A DNA stretch of 64,000 bases from Croceimicrobium sp963974215 (GCA_963974215.1 CAXBBL010000002.1:248001-312000); one strand, 5' to 3'. Shown: positions 49,220-58,715, counted from the first letter of the stretch. Numbers and translations are program-made. Notes: generated by a model from the sequence alone, not told the origin.

Positions 49220-51624
49220 TAATTCCTCAACACTTTCCCCGTCTTCAGCATATGCTGTATTCTTTCCATGGTTTTCTTTTCGGTGCAGAGGCTTAAGAAA
49301 GCTTCACGTTCGAGGTCGAGGAGGTATTGCTCAGAAACCATAGTGGGAGAACTGAGGTCGCCACCCGACATTACGTAGCCTAATTTTTCAACCATTTTCT
49401 TTTCGTGATCGGTTATGTAACCACCCTCCCACATCGTGTGGGCACCCACGGTAAACATACCTAAGGCTTGCTTCCCTAAAACTTTAATATCCCGCTCCTT
49501 AACAGGCATTACGTAACCGGTATCCGCTAAGGCTAAAGCTTTTTCTTTCGCATCTGCTATTAAGCGATGGCGATTAAGAGAAATCCCATCACGGCCTTCT
49601 ACGAAAATACCCATATTAAAGGCTTCTTTGGCCGATTTAGCCACTTGTGCCTGACCAATCATAAAGAGGTACTCGCGGTACGCATTGGTTTCGATATCAT
49701 CTTTCAAATACCGTTGCGAAGCACGACGAGTTAATTCTTTGGTACCGCCACCACCAGGGATCACTCCTACACCGAACTCAACTAGTCCAGTATAAGTCTC
49801 TGCTGCGGCTTGTACCGCATCTGCATGAAGCGACATTTCACAACCGCCACCGAGCGACATTTGATGCGGCGCTACCACTACCGGAATGCTGGAATAACGC
49901 ACGCGCATCATGGTATCTTGGAAGTGCTTAATGGCAAAATTTAGCTCATCGTACTCCTGCTCCACTGCCATCATGAAAATCATACCGAGATTGGCACCGA
50001 CAGAGAAGTTATCGCCTTGGTTGGAGATAACGACGCCTCTAAAATCTTTCTCGGCTAGTTCAATACCTTTATTAATGCCAGCTAAAACACCACCCCCTAA
50101 AGAGTTCATTTTAGAACGGAATTCAATATTTAAGATGCCGTCACCTAAATCCTCTACGGCACAGTCGCTATTTTGCCAAACTGTTTTTGTGGGACGAATA
50201 TGGTCTAGTACAATAAAGCTCTTCCCTCCTGGCATAAGCTTGTAATCCTTATCGGGGATGGAATAGTAATGAGCTTGGGCCTTTTCAATTTTATAAAAAC
50301 CGGTAGCCCCAGATGCTTTAAGCTCGCTAACCCAAGAAGCTATGGACAATCCTTCGGCTTCAATTAGCTCAATACCTTTATCTAAACCGATGGCATCCCA
50401 AATTTCAAAGGGACCATGCTTCCAGCCGAAACCAGCCCGCATACCTTGATCAATGCGATAGAGTTCATCGCAAATTTCAGGAATCCGATTGGCGGCATAA
50501 GCCATAATTCCCGCTAAACTGCGACGGTAAAACTCACCGGCCTTGTCTTTTCCTTTAATAAGCACTTTAAAGCGTTCGCGTACGTCATCAATATTCTTGG
50601 TGAGCTCGAGGGTGGCGAATTTTGATTTCTTCTGAGAAGTATATTCGAGGGTATCTAAATCGAGAGATAGAATTTCTGATTTCCCGTCCTCGGTTTTAAC
50701 CTTTTTATAAAAGCCTTGGCCGCTTTTCGAACCGAGCCAATTATTGTCTTGCATTTTCTGCAAGAAAGCGGGCAGGACGAACTTTTCTTTTTGCTCATCC
50801 TTCGGCACCGCTTGGGCTAAACCATTAGCCACGTGGATTAAAGTATCTAATCCTACCACATCCGCGGTGCGGAAAGTGGCCGATTTTGGACGACCGATTA
50901 AAGGTCCGGTCAGTTTATCAATATCTTCTACCGAAAGGCCCATTTCGGAAACCTTGTGAAAGAGATCCATAATTCCGAATACTCCTACGCGATTAGCGAT
51001 AAAGGCGGGTGTATCTTTACAAAGCACGGTGGTTTTCCCTAAGAATCGGTCGCCGTAGTGCATGAAAAAATCCACTACCTCAGGTTTCGTATGGGCGGTA
51101 GGGATTATTTCTAAAAGCTCTAAGTAACGGGGCGGATTGAAAAAGTGGGTTCCTAAAAAGTGCTGATTGAAATCATCACTGCGACCTTGGGTCATTAAAT
51201 GAATGGGGATTCCACTGGTATTGGAAGAAATGAAAGTGCCTGGCTTGCGGTATTTTTCTACGCGCTCGAAAAGACTTTGCTTAATATCAAGACGCTCCAC
51301 AATAACTTCAATAATCCAATCGGTTTTGGCGATTTTGTCTAAATTATCGTCAAAATTACCCGTGCTTATTCTGCTGGCATAAGCCTTATCGAATAAGGGT
51401 GCGGGATTCATTTTCACTGCCTTGCTAAGGCTATCGTTAACTATGCGATTGCGCACTTTGGGATGCTCTAGACTGAGACCTACCTTTTCCTCGGCAGGTA
51501 AAAGCTCCCTCGGTGGGATATCTAAGAGTAAAACTTTTACGCCCACATTGGCGAGATGGCAGGCGATTTGGCTGCCCATAATGCCCGAGCCTAAAACCGT
51601 GGCGTGTTGAATGACTTTTTTCAT
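49219..51624 (-). CDS. 3-hydroxyacyl-CoA dehydrogenase/enoyl-CoA hydratase fusion
   Basis: This bifunctional beta-oxidation enzyme of 801 residues has the dehydrogenase domain first. The NAD-binding site is ATVLGSGIMGSQIACHLANV (about residues 9-28), the catalytic His lies in FLGTHFFNPPRYLELLEIIP, and a second HAD C-terminal domain follows. The hydratase/isomerase domain is at the end (VVVAPHQMSLGGGCEMSLHA, YTGLVEFGVGVIPGGGGTKE). This order is the reverse of E. coli FadB and usual in Bacteroidota. It starts 1 base after the marR stop, so both share the TATGCATGCATA-controlled promoter. Confidence 0.94.
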   Translation of the reverse strand: MKKVIQHATVLGSGIMGSQIACHLANVGVKVLLLDIPPRELLPAEEKVGLSLEHPKVRNRIVNDSLSKAVKMNPAPLFDKAYASRISTGNFDDNLDKIAKTDWIIEVIVERLDIKQSLFERVEKYRKPGTFISSNTSGIPIHLMTQGRSDDFNQHFLGTHFFNPPRYLELLEIIPTAHTKPEVVDFFMHYGDRFLGKTTVLCKDTPAFIANRVGVFGIMDLFHKVSEMGLSVEDIDKLTGPLIGRPKSATFRTADVVGLDTLIHVANGLAQAVPKDEQKEKFVLPAFLQKMQDNNWLGSKSGQGFYKKVKTEDGKSEILSLDLDTLEYTSQKKSKFATLELTKNIDDVRERFKVLIKGKDKAGEFYRRSLAGIMAYAANRIPEICDELYRIDQGMRAGFGWKHGPFEIWDAIGLDKGIELIEAEGLSIASWVSELKASGATGFYKIEKAQAHYYSIPDKDYKLMPGGKSFIVLDHIRPTKTVWQNSDCAVEDLGDGILNIEFRSKMNSLGGGVLAGINKGIELAEKDFRGVVISNQGDNFSVGANLGMIFMMAVEQEYDELNFAIKHFQDTMMRVRYSSIPVVVAPHQMSLGGGCEMSLHADAVQAAAETYTGLVEFGVGVIPGGGGTKELTRRASQRYLKDDIETNAYREYLFMIGQAQVAKSAKEAFNMGIFVEGRDGISLNRHRLIADAKEKALALADTGYVMPVKERDIKVLGKQALGMFTVGAHTMWEGGYITDHEKKMVEKLGYVMSGGDLSSPTMVSEQYLLDLEREAFLSLCTEKKTMERIQHMLKTGKVLRN

Positions 51625-51625
51625 A

Positions 51626-52072
51626 CTATACTTTTTCGGATTCTAGTTTATGATCAATTATCATGGTATTTATGCCTTCAATAACTTTGAAAAAGGTAGA
51701 CATTTCAATTTCATTAAAGCGCTGAAAAACTGAGTTATTAAAGTTAATGACCGCTTGTTTAGCGTCTTTGCGCTTTTCTAAACCAAAAGGTGTAAGGTGA
51801 ATTAATACCGAACGACCATCGGCGGGATTGGGCCTTCTTTCAATTAGCTCCTTCTCCTCCATGGACTTTAAGATGCGACTCATGCTGGTTGCTTCCATGC
51901 CCATTTTCGGACCTAGTGCGGTAGAAGGTGTGCCCTTTTCACTATCGATATTAAGGAGAACGAATCCCGTGGCCATGGTGGCGCCATAACCTGCCGCCAC
52001 TTCATTGTACATTTTAGCAATACTTTGCCATGTACGTTTAATCTGAAAATCTACTGTTTCTTCGGGTTTCAA
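51626..52072 (-). CDS. MarR family transcriptional regulator of beta-oxidation genes
   Basis: The 148-residue winged-helix regulator starts at TTG (52072). The N-terminus KPEETVDFQIKRTWQSIAKM matches family members I recall before fad genes in Bacteroidota. The recognition region is MGMEATSMSRILKSMEEKEL and the wing is RRPNPADGRSVLIHLTPFG. It would bind an operator as a dimer and release it on binding acyl-CoA or fatty acid. The likely operator TATGCATGCATA lies upstream of its own gene and of the acyl-CoA dehydrogenase gene at 38.9 kb. It is immediately followed by the HAD/ECH gene. Confidence 0.9.
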   Translation of the reverse strand: MKPEETVDFQIKRTWQSIAKMYNEVAAGYGATMATGFVLLNIDSEKGTPSTALGPKMGMEATSMSRILKSMEEKELIERRPNPADGRSVLIHLTPFGLEKRKDAKQAVINFNNSVFQRFNEIEMSTFFKVIEGINTMIIDHKLESEKV

Positions 52073-52094
52073 TACCTTTATTTTGAATGGGGAG

Positions 52095-52121
52095 CTAAGG
52101 TAAAAAAATTATGCATGCATA
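52095..52121 (-). promoter_or_regulatory. promoter and putative autoregulatory operator of marR
   Basis: TACCTTAG (52102-52095) fits the -7 consensus with one mismatch. The palindrome TATGCATGCATA (52110-52121) ends 7 bases upstream of it, identical to the one at 38975-38986. Confidence 0.6.
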
Positions 52122-52239
52122 GGAAATTGCCGACATATAAATTCTTCATGCAAGAATTAGGTCTAATTATAAATGTCTTTGTTCAATTTCAATATAGATA
52201 ATCTGCAATGCCTTTATCTAATAGCTCCATAACAAAAAA

Positions 52240-53805
52240 CTACAACAGATAATCCGTGGTCATGAAATTGCTTTCGCCATTCCTCAATACATCGCGAACT
52301 AAATCTTTCTGATCAACACTAGCGGCAACCAGAGTCCGAATGGAGAAGGAACGTAAAGCGTCATGCACACTTAATGTTCCCACCGCGCTATCCTTTCTCC
52401 CCGTAAAGGGCAGATAATCAGGGCCACGCTGGCAGCTGGCATTAATATTTACTCGGCATACTTGGTTTACCATGTGGTCTACCGCATAGGCAATAGTACT
52501 TTGGCTTTCACTAAAGAGACTGCATTGCTGACCATAATCGGAAGCAGCGACGCTCTCCATCACTTCTTCTAAATCGTCGAATACTACCACTGGCACCACC
52601 GGACCGAATTGTTCTTCAGAAAAAATTCGCATATCCTTAGTCACAGGATATAATACCGCTGGGAAAAAAGAGGTGTCGTTTACCCGGCCACCCCTTTTAT
52701 TAATCTGCTTCGCGCCATGATCCAAAGCGTCCTTCACATAAGCTTCCATTTCGGGAACCTTTTTAAGCTCGGGCAGAGGCGTTAAAACCGGATTTCGTAG
52801 CGGATGATCTAATGCAAGCGCATCTACAGCAGTGGCCAATTTCGCTGTAAAACTATGGGCTACCGCCCGGTGCACAAAAATGATTTTTAAAGCGGTACAA
52901 CGCTGACCATTATAACTAAGAGCTCCTTTTACCGACTCTTTTACTGCGGTATCTAGATTAGCATCTGCAAAAACAATGGCTGGGTTTTTCGCTTCCAAAC
53001 CTAAAATTTGACGTAAACGATTGGGCTTAGGATGTTGCGCCACTAAAGCATTGGAACTTTTTGAATTGCCTATTAAGGCTAAAACGTCAATATCACCCGT
53101 TGCCATCATCGGTCCTGCGAGCGTTCTACCTCGTCCAAAAACGAAATTAACTACACCGGCAGGAAAGGCTTTTTGAAATGCCTCTACCAAGGGAGTTAAT
53201 AAGAGAACCCCGTATTTAGCGGGCTTAAATATTACCGTATTTCCCATTAATAAAGCGGGAATTAATAGACAGAAAGTTTCATTAAGCGGGTAATTATAAG
53301 GCCCCAAGCACAAAACAACACCTAATGGTCCGCGACGAATCTGCGACAGCATGCCATCTTTATTGCCCACACGTGATCCCTCACGCTCCATTTGTTTATA
53401 TTCATTTATCGTATCTCGGATATAATCTACTGTACGGTCAAATTCTTTATAGCTAGCTTCCTCATTTTTGGCAATTTCCCACATTAACAATTGGCTCACC
53501 TCTTCACGTTTGCTAATCATGATGTCCAAAAAATGCTCCATCGCTGCAATACGATCTTCAGAGCTGGCGGTAGGCCAAGCACCCCGACCGTGATTGTAGG
53601 CTCCTTTTGCTGCTTCTAATGCTTCCATACCTACTTCGGTACTAAGCAAAGGTGCCTCCCCTAATACTGTCTTGTTAACCGTTCCATCTTCCATCTCTTC
53701 TCCCATAGGCGAGTATACGGTCTCAAAATCGCCCGACCAAGTTTTTAATTGACCATTAACTAGATATTGATTCCATTTGAAGGCTTTTGGTGCTTGTATA
53801 GACAT
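52240..53805 (-). CDS. gapN: NADP-dependent glyceraldehyde-3-phosphate dehydrogenase (non-phosphorylating, GapN type)
   Basis: This aldehyde dehydrogenase has 521 residues. The general-base Glu is in LGLEAKNPAIVFADA and the nucleophile Cys in SYNGQRCTALKIIFVH (about residue 305). The nucleotide region is GVVLCLGPYNYPLNE, as in plant GapN, and RVNINASCQRGPDYLPFTGR is a GapN-type substrate loop. GapN oxidises glyceraldehyde-3-phosphate to 3-phosphoglycerate and makes NADPH for biosynthesis. It is a single-gene unit. Other aldehyde substrates cannot be excluded. Confidence 0.85.
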   Translation of the reverse strand: MSIQAPKAFKWNQYLVNGQLKTWSGDFETVYSPMGEEMEDGTVNKTVLGEAPLLSTEVGMEALEAAKGAYNHGRGAWPTASSEDRIAAMEHFLDIMISKREEVSQLLMWEIAKNEEASYKEFDRTVDYIRDTINEYKQMEREGSRVGNKDGMLSQIRRGPLGVVLCLGPYNYPLNETFCLLIPALLMGNTVIFKPAKYGVLLLTPLVEAFQKAFPAGVVNFVFGRGRTLAGPMMATGDIDVLALIGNSKSSNALVAQHPKPNRLRQILGLEAKNPAIVFADANLDTAVKESVKGALSYNGQRCTALKIIFVHRAVAHSFTAKLATAVDALALDHPLRNPVLTPLPELKKVPEMEAYVKDALDHGAKQINKRGGRVNDTSFFPAVLYPVTKDMRIFSEEQFGPVVPVVVFDDLEEVMESVAASDYGQQCSLFSESQSTIAYAVDHMVNQVCRVNINASCQRGPDYLPFTGRKDSAVGTLSVHDALRSFSIRTLVAASVDQKDLVRDVLRNGESNFMTTDYLL

Positions 53806-53924
53806 AATCGCTTTTTTTATTCCCTATTTGTATTTACTTAATTTTTTGTTAGTCTTAAAGTGGAACGAGTAATTTCTTGATTTATTCACTTTACAGACAG
53901 AGAACTGGTATTCAGTTTAATAAT
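53806..53924. other. gapN upstream region
   Basis: This AT-rich stretch upstream of gapN shows no convincing -33/-7 pair and no open frame. It ends at the inverted-repeat element that fills most of the 435-base gap. Confidence 0.4.
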
Positions 53925-54188
53925 AACCTGAGTTCGATGTAAAATTAGGCCTCAGACCTCTTGTAAATAGTGGGTTTTAAGCCGAAGCGCTGAAGCAATA
54001 GCGGGCTATTGCGAAGGGCTAAGGCGCAGAAAATCGCTTTTTAGAAGGGGCTTACCAATGTTTTTACAATAAAAATGAAAATCCTGTATCTAGTTCATTT
54101 GCTGTAGCCCGCTACAGCTGCACGATCTAGATTGGTCTTTTCCTTTTCTTGTAAATCTGAGACTGTAATTTTACGTCGAACTCAGGTT
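53925..54188. mobile_element. 264-bp MITE-like element with 31-bp terminal inverted repeats
   Basis: The left end AACCTGAGTTCGATGTAAAA... (53925-53955) and the right end (54157-54188) are inverted copies matching at about 27 of 31 positions. Inside are perfect hairpins GCAATAGCGGGCTATTGC and GCTGTAGCCCGCTACAGC. There is no open frame for a transposase. Related single ends occur at 4557-4656, 9951-9982 and 39151-39181. No clear target-site duplication was found. Confidence 0.65.
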
Positions 54189-54193
54189 AATAG

Positions 54194-54232
54194 CAAAAAA
54201 AAAAGCCACTCAAAAAGAGTGACTTTTTTTTT
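54194..54232 (-). terminator. terminator after the acyl-CoA ligase gene
   Basis: AAAAGCCACTC pairs with GAGTGACTTTT (one mismatch), with A and T runs on both sides, so it could work in both directions. Confidence 0.82.
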
Positions 54233-54240
54233 CGAAACTT

Positions 54241-56031
54241 CTATGCTCCTTTTTTATGACCATAAATGCGTTCATAGTGATCTTGGTGCAAAGCCAAAAC
54301 CACACGGCGTTTTAATTTGAGCGTTGGCGTTAATTCTCCGCCATCTATGCTCCAGGTATGGTCGCTTAATTCAATTTTCTTAACCATCTCCCACTTTCCA
54401 AAATTCTCATTTAAGCGATTAATATCTTGCATAATGCGGGACTTAATTTTATCATTTTCTATGATTTCTTTTTCGGATCCAAAGTTAATTCCCTTGCGTT
54501 CGCAATACGATTTTAAAAAGGTGAAATCGGGTTGCACAATGGCGGCCGGGTGTTTCTCTCCTTCGCCAATCACCATAATTTGCTCAATAAAGTGCGATTC
54601 TTTAAAACGAGTTTCCATCAACTGTGGAGCAATATACTTACCCCCCGATGTTTTAAATATCTCCTTTTTACGGTCTGTAATCTTGAGGAAGTCACCGTCA
54701 ACAAACTGACCAATATCGCCTGTATGGAACCAACCGTCTTCGGTTAATACTTCTGCGGTGGCTTCGGGTTTGTTATAATACCCCATCATTACATTCGGAC
54801 CTTTACATAGGATTTCTCCGTCTTCGGCAATTTTCACTTCTACGTCGGCAATTAAGCGACCCACTGAACCAATGCGCTTTCTTTCTTTATCGGGACCATT
54901 TACCGAAATTACTGGAGAGGTCTCGGTTAAACCGTACCCTTCTTGAATATTAATTCCCGCAGCCGAGAAAATGCGTATCAATCGCGGGTTTAAAGCCGCC
55001 GAGCCGCTAGCAATAGCTTTGGTTCTTCCCCCCAATGCTTCTTGCCATTTGCTGAAAATTAGCTTTCGTGCTATGGCCAACTTAATTCCATAAACGAAGC
55101 CTTTACCTTCCAACTCGTACTCTTCTCCCAGTTCAAGGGCCCAGAAAAATAATTTCTTTTTAATGCCGGTTAACTGAGAACCTTTCGCCACAATTTTATC
55201 GTAAATCTTTTCAAGCAAACGTGGCACCGCCGTGAAAATCGTGGGTTTTAACTCGCGAATATTATCGCCAATCATTTCCATGCTTTCCGCATAATAAATG
55301 GCCACACCCTGATAGCAGTATAAATAAATAAGCATTCGCTCATAGACATGGCATAGGGGTAAAAAGCTCAAAGCTCTTTCGTCGCTTCCCTCGGTAGGGA
55401 TGCGGGCTACCGAAGCCAAACTGTTCGAAGCAATATTGCGATGCGAAAGCATTACCCCTTTGGGTCTACCCGTGGTTCCTGAAGTATAAATTAGCGTAGC
55501 TAAATCCGTCTCCTGCACCGCATTCATGCGCTTCTCCAGTTCAACCTGATGTTTATCGTCTTCACCTTTAGCTAAAAACTCTAGCCAATTTGGCGCGCCT
55601 TTTACTTCGTCGAAAGTGTAGATTTCAATAAGTGATGTTACCTTTTCTTTAATGTGCATTACCTTTTCGTAAAGTGCTTCATCGGAAACGAAAAGCATTT
55701 TCACATCAGCATCATTAAAAATATACTCGTAATCGTCCTCCGAAATAGTAGGATACACCGGCACATCTACTGCACCAGTTTGCAGAGCCCCAATGTCGAT
55801 TATATTCCACTCCCAACGATTTGTTGTAGAAGCGATAGCAATTTTATCGCCAGGCTGAATACCCATCTCAATAAAAGCTCGACTGGCTTTTTCACTTAAA
55901 TCGACGTATTCCTTAGTGGATACTGGGGTCCAAACCCCATTTATTTTATTGGCTAATGAATCCTTTAGCGGACAGTTCGCAAGTTGATAGCGCGGAAAAT
56001 CAAATAAACGCTTTGGCTCCTTTCCCTTCAT
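54241..56031 (-). CDS. long-chain fatty acid-CoA ligase (AMP-forming)
   Basis: The 596-residue ANL enzyme activates fatty acids for beta-oxidation or lipid synthesis. The adenylation loop is TLIYTSGTTGRPKGVMLSHR, the linker motif GYGLTETSPVISVN, and DGWFHTGDIGQFVDGDFLKI and TDRKKEIFKTSGGKYIAP form the A7-A8 region. It is of the FadD15/ACSBG-like branch common in Bacteroidota. It is close to the other beta-oxidation genes but has its own promoter region (TATATTTA box at 56057-56064) and terminator; no TATGCATGCATA site was seen before it. Confidence 0.92.
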   Translation of the reverse strand: MKGKEPKRLFDFPRYQLANCPLKDSLANKINGVWTPVSTKEYVDLSEKASRAFIEMGIQPGDKIAIASTTNRWEWNIIDIGALQTGAVDVPVYPTISEDDYEYIFNDADVKMLFVSDEALYEKVMHIKEKVTSLIEIYTFDEVKGAPNWLEFLAKGEDDKHQVELEKRMNAVQETDLATLIYTSGTTGRPKGVMLSHRNIASNSLASVARIPTEGSDERALSFLPLCHVYERMLIYLYCYQGVAIYYAESMEMIGDNIRELKPTIFTAVPRLLEKIYDKIVAKGSQLTGIKKKLFFWALELGEEYELEGKGFVYGIKLAIARKLIFSKWQEALGGRTKAIASGSAALNPRLIRIFSAAGINIQEGYGLTETSPVISVNGPDKERKRIGSVGRLIADVEVKIAEDGEILCKGPNVMMGYYNKPEATAEVLTEDGWFHTGDIGQFVDGDFLKITDRKKEIFKTSGGKYIAPQLMETRFKESHFIEQIMVIGEGEKHPAAIVQPDFTFLKSYCERKGINFGSEKEIIENDKIKSRIMQDINRLNENFGKWEMVKKIELSDHTWSIDGGELTPTLKLKRRVVLALHQDHYERIYGHKKGA

Positions 56032-56074
56032 GTATATATGAGTCTTGTTTATTGGCTAAATATAAAGGGAAAAT

Positions 56075-56974
56075 TTAAGATTTTAGTTCTTCACGCCAAG
56101 CGAATATTCTTTCGCCATAAATTGAATCTAAAGGGTCGAACACCGCATTGCTACGCTCATAATGCCAGCGTTCCAAAATTTCCCGCCGTTCGGCACCTTC
56201 AAAAAAGATGCGGCGAGCGCGTTTTACTTCGCGGAAAAATTTCTCGGTCCGATACCAATAATGCTTAATATGCAGGGGAGACAGGAGCAATCGCTTCTCG
56301 CTGGGACGGAATTCATGCCCATCTTGCCAGCGCAGCCGAGCGAAAGGACTGTATAAAGGATAGTGGGGATTCTTATTGAAAAAGCGCGCGCCATAACCAC
56401 TTTGCACAATGGTTTTTACGGTGTAATTTTCTGCGTATAAATCAGGGAAGCGGCGGTTTAAACGTTCTACCATAAAATCATCCGCAGCTAAATCTTCTAC
56501 GTGCGCCGTGCCGTACATCAGCCAGTTTAGTACCAAGCCGCCACTTTTCTCACTCTTCGGTAGATGCGTTTTAAGGTCATCTCCCGGCAAAGGGAAAACA
56601 TATTCGTCGCTGTCTAGAAAAGCGATCCATTGATAGTGCTTTCCTAAATCGCGCAGGGCTTTATTCTTATGAAACTCCTCCCGCTCATAGAAATCGGGAT
56701 GGGCAATACTGTCTTCCCATTCTAAGATACCCATCTGCCGATAAGGCTCTAAAACCGCCGCAAAATTATCTTCGCTATTATCGTTGGTAAGTAGAATAAA
56801 ATCTACCCCGTGCGCAAAATGAAAGTCGAGCCACTCCTTTAAAAAATTAGCTTCATTCTTAAACATGGCATGCAGCGCCAATTTACCATTACGCGGTTTC
56901 TTAGCGAATAGCTGACGGAATATTGCAAAGATTTTCTGCCAGAAATACGACCAATGATAGAGGAGCTTTTGCAA
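56075..56974 (-). CDS. GT92/DUF23-like glycosyltransferase
   Basis: The 299-residue protein begins with a basic-hydrophobic segment of about 25 residues that could attach to the membrane. The transferase domain starts with HAMFKNEANFLKEWLDFHFA and HGVDFILLTNDNSEDNF, and the DxD-type motif is IAFLDSDEYVFP (about residue 118). GYGARFFNKNPHYPLYSPFA and LLSPLHIKHYWYRTEKFF are late motifs seen in GT92/DUF23 proteins. The sugar transferred is unknown. Its start lies 2 bases after the amidohydrolase stop, so both are probably co-transcribed. Confidence 0.78.
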   Translation of the reverse strand: MQKLLYHWSYFWQKIFAIFRQLFAKKPRNGKLALHAMFKNEANFLKEWLDFHFAHGVDFILLTNDNSEDNFAAVLEPYRQMGILEWEDSIAHPDFYEREEFHKNKALRDLGKHYQWIAFLDSDEYVFPLPGDDLKTHLPKSEKSGGLVLNWLMYGTAHVEDLAADDFMVERLNRRFPDLYAENYTVKTIVQSGYGARFFNKNPHYPLYSPFARLRWQDGHEFRPSEKRLLLSPLHIKHYWYRTEKFFREVKRARRIFFEGAERREILERWHYERSNAVFDPLDSIYGERIFAWREELKS

Positions 56975-56976
56975 AA

Positions 56977-58611
56977 TTAGTTACGGTAAACTTCTTGACC
57001 ATTTAAATAGGTAGCCTGCACTTCTAGGCTACTCAGTTCTTGGGCACTCAAGGTAGATAAGTCCTGATCGAAGATTACGAAATCGGCATATTTCCCTACT
57101 TCCAAAGTACCTTTTTTCTTCTCCTCGAAAGAGGCATAAGCGCCCCATTCAGTCATACCACGAATCGCATCTTCAAAAGATAAAGCCTCTTCCGCGCGGA
57201 AACCCTTGGGTGGATAACCGTCGGCATCCTGGCGTAAATAAGCCGACCGTAAAGTATAAAGGGGATTTATCGCTTCTACGGGAAAGTCGGTTCCTAAAGG
57301 CAGTTTCGCGCCAAGCTTTAAAAAGCTCTGGGCCGAATAAGCATATTTCATTCGTTCAGCGCCTAAACGCTGATCGGCCCAATACATATCGCTAGTCGCG
57401 TGGGTGGGTTGAATAGATGGAATAATGCCCGCTGCCACCATGCGTTTTTGATCCGCGGGATGTACAATTTGCGCGTGTTCAATACGCCAGCGACGATCAT
57501 CTAAACCCGCTAAAGCCTGAGAATAAATATCTATCGCCAAGCGGTTGGCTGAATCGCCAATGCCGTGAATACACATCTGCCAGCCCAGCTGAGCGAGAGA
57601 ATCGGCCATCATTTTAAAATAGCTCGCCTCCTTTAATTGTAAACCATAATTGGTGGAGTCATCGCTGTAAGGTGCTAATAACAAAGCTCCACGAGAACCA
57701 AGGGCGCCATCCAAATAAAATTTAGCGCTTTTTACCCGTAAGGTGGGGCTTTCAATGGGGGCTTTCAAATACTTAGCTAAAGAAGCAGGCTCATCGGAAA
57801 CCATGGCATTGACACGAATCTGTAAAGATGTATCTGCGTAAAGCGATTGTAATAATTCAATATCCGCGGCCAGCAAACCTGCATCGGTTAGCGAAGTGAC
57901 TCCTTTGGTAAATAAATTGGCTTGTGCTTCCAGTAAAGCCTCTTTTTGAAGGGCTAGGTCCATGGCAGGAAGTTTAATAAGATCGGTAGCATTATCGATT
58001 AAAATGCCGGTAAATCCCTGCGCATCTTGCAAAAGCGTTCCGCCCACTAAAGTTTCATTGCCGCTTAAACCTGCTTGGCGCAAAGCAGCCGTATTAATAA
58101 TGGCGGCGTGGCCATCGATGCGACTAAGGTAAACGGGAGTTTCGGGGAAAAGACTATCGAGACTACTGCGATGAGGATAGGATTTATCGGCCCAATCGTT
58201 CTGATCCCAGCCGCGGCCAATAATATAATCGCTGGGGTATTTATTTTGAAAATCGATAACTCGTGCCAGCGCATCTGCCCAAGAGCGGGTACCCATTAAA
58301 TTTACCTTGCGTAAACCGCGCGCATAGCCTACGAAATGAGCATGGGCATCGTTAAAACCGGGATAAATATAAGCGCCTTTTATGGATTGGGTATTAGTAG
58401 CAATGTAGCTCTGCAAAATCTCCGCACTACTACCGGTGGCGACAATCTTACCATCTTTAATAGCCATCGCTTCGAGCACAGAAAAATTAGCATCTACGCT
58501 AAAAATTTTCGCGTCGGTAATAATAAGGTCAACATTTTCTTTGTTTTCCGTACAAGAGAATAGACCGAAAAACATCGTCAAAAGAAACAGGTAGCGGTTA
58601 ATTATGCGCAT
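56977..58611 (-). CDS. YtcJ-like amidohydrolase lipoprotein
   Basis: The 544-residue protein has a lipoprotein signal (LTMFFGLFSC). The amidohydrolase fold has the first metal motif GFNDAHAHFVG (about residue 87), IDGHAAIINTAALRQAG, CIHGIGDSANRLAIDIYSQA, WRIEHAQIVHP and the late PLGTDFPVEAINPLYTLRSA Asp. These mark the YtcJ/amidohydrolase 3 group, hydrolysing amide bonds of unknown compounds, here in the periplasm or at the cell surface. The gene leads a two-gene unit with the GT92-like transferase. Confidence 0.88.
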   Translation of the reverse strand: MRIINRYLFLLTMFFGLFSCTENKENVDLIITDAKIFSVDANFSVLEAMAIKDGKIVATGSSAEILQSYIATNTQSIKGAYIYPGFNDAHAHFVGYARGLRKVNLMGTRSWADALARVIDFQNKYPSDYIIGRGWDQNDWADKSYPHRSSLDSLFPETPVYLSRIDGHAAIINTAALRQAGLSGNETLVGGTLLQDAQGFTGILIDNATDLIKLPAMDLALQKEALLEAQANLFTKGVTSLTDAGLLAADIELLQSLYADTSLQIRVNAMVSDEPASLAKYLKAPIESPTLRVKSAKFYLDGALGSRGALLLAPYSDDSTNYGLQLKEASYFKMMADSLAQLGWQMCIHGIGDSANRLAIDIYSQALAGLDDRRWRIEHAQIVHPADQKRMVAAGIIPSIQPTHATSDMYWADQRLGAERMKYAYSAQSFLKLGAKLPLGTDFPVEAINPLYTLRSAYLRQDADGYPPKGFRAEEALSFEDAIRGMTEWGAYASFEEKKKGTLEVGKYADFVIFDQDLSTLSAQELSSLEVQATYLNGQEVYRN

Positions 58612-58684
58612 GGATCGTATTTTTTACAAACCTACTGAGAATGATTAGATCTTCTTCAGGACACATATCAGCATTAAAATAAAT

Positions 58685-58715
58685 TTGGTTTATAATGTAA
58701 ACTAGTTTATGTTTG
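58685..58715 (+). promoter_or_regulatory. promoter of the 58731 gene
   Basis: TTG (58685-58687), 20-base spacer and TATGTTTG (58708-58715) match the Bacteroidota consensus fully, 15 bases before the ATG at 58731. Confidence 0.7.
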
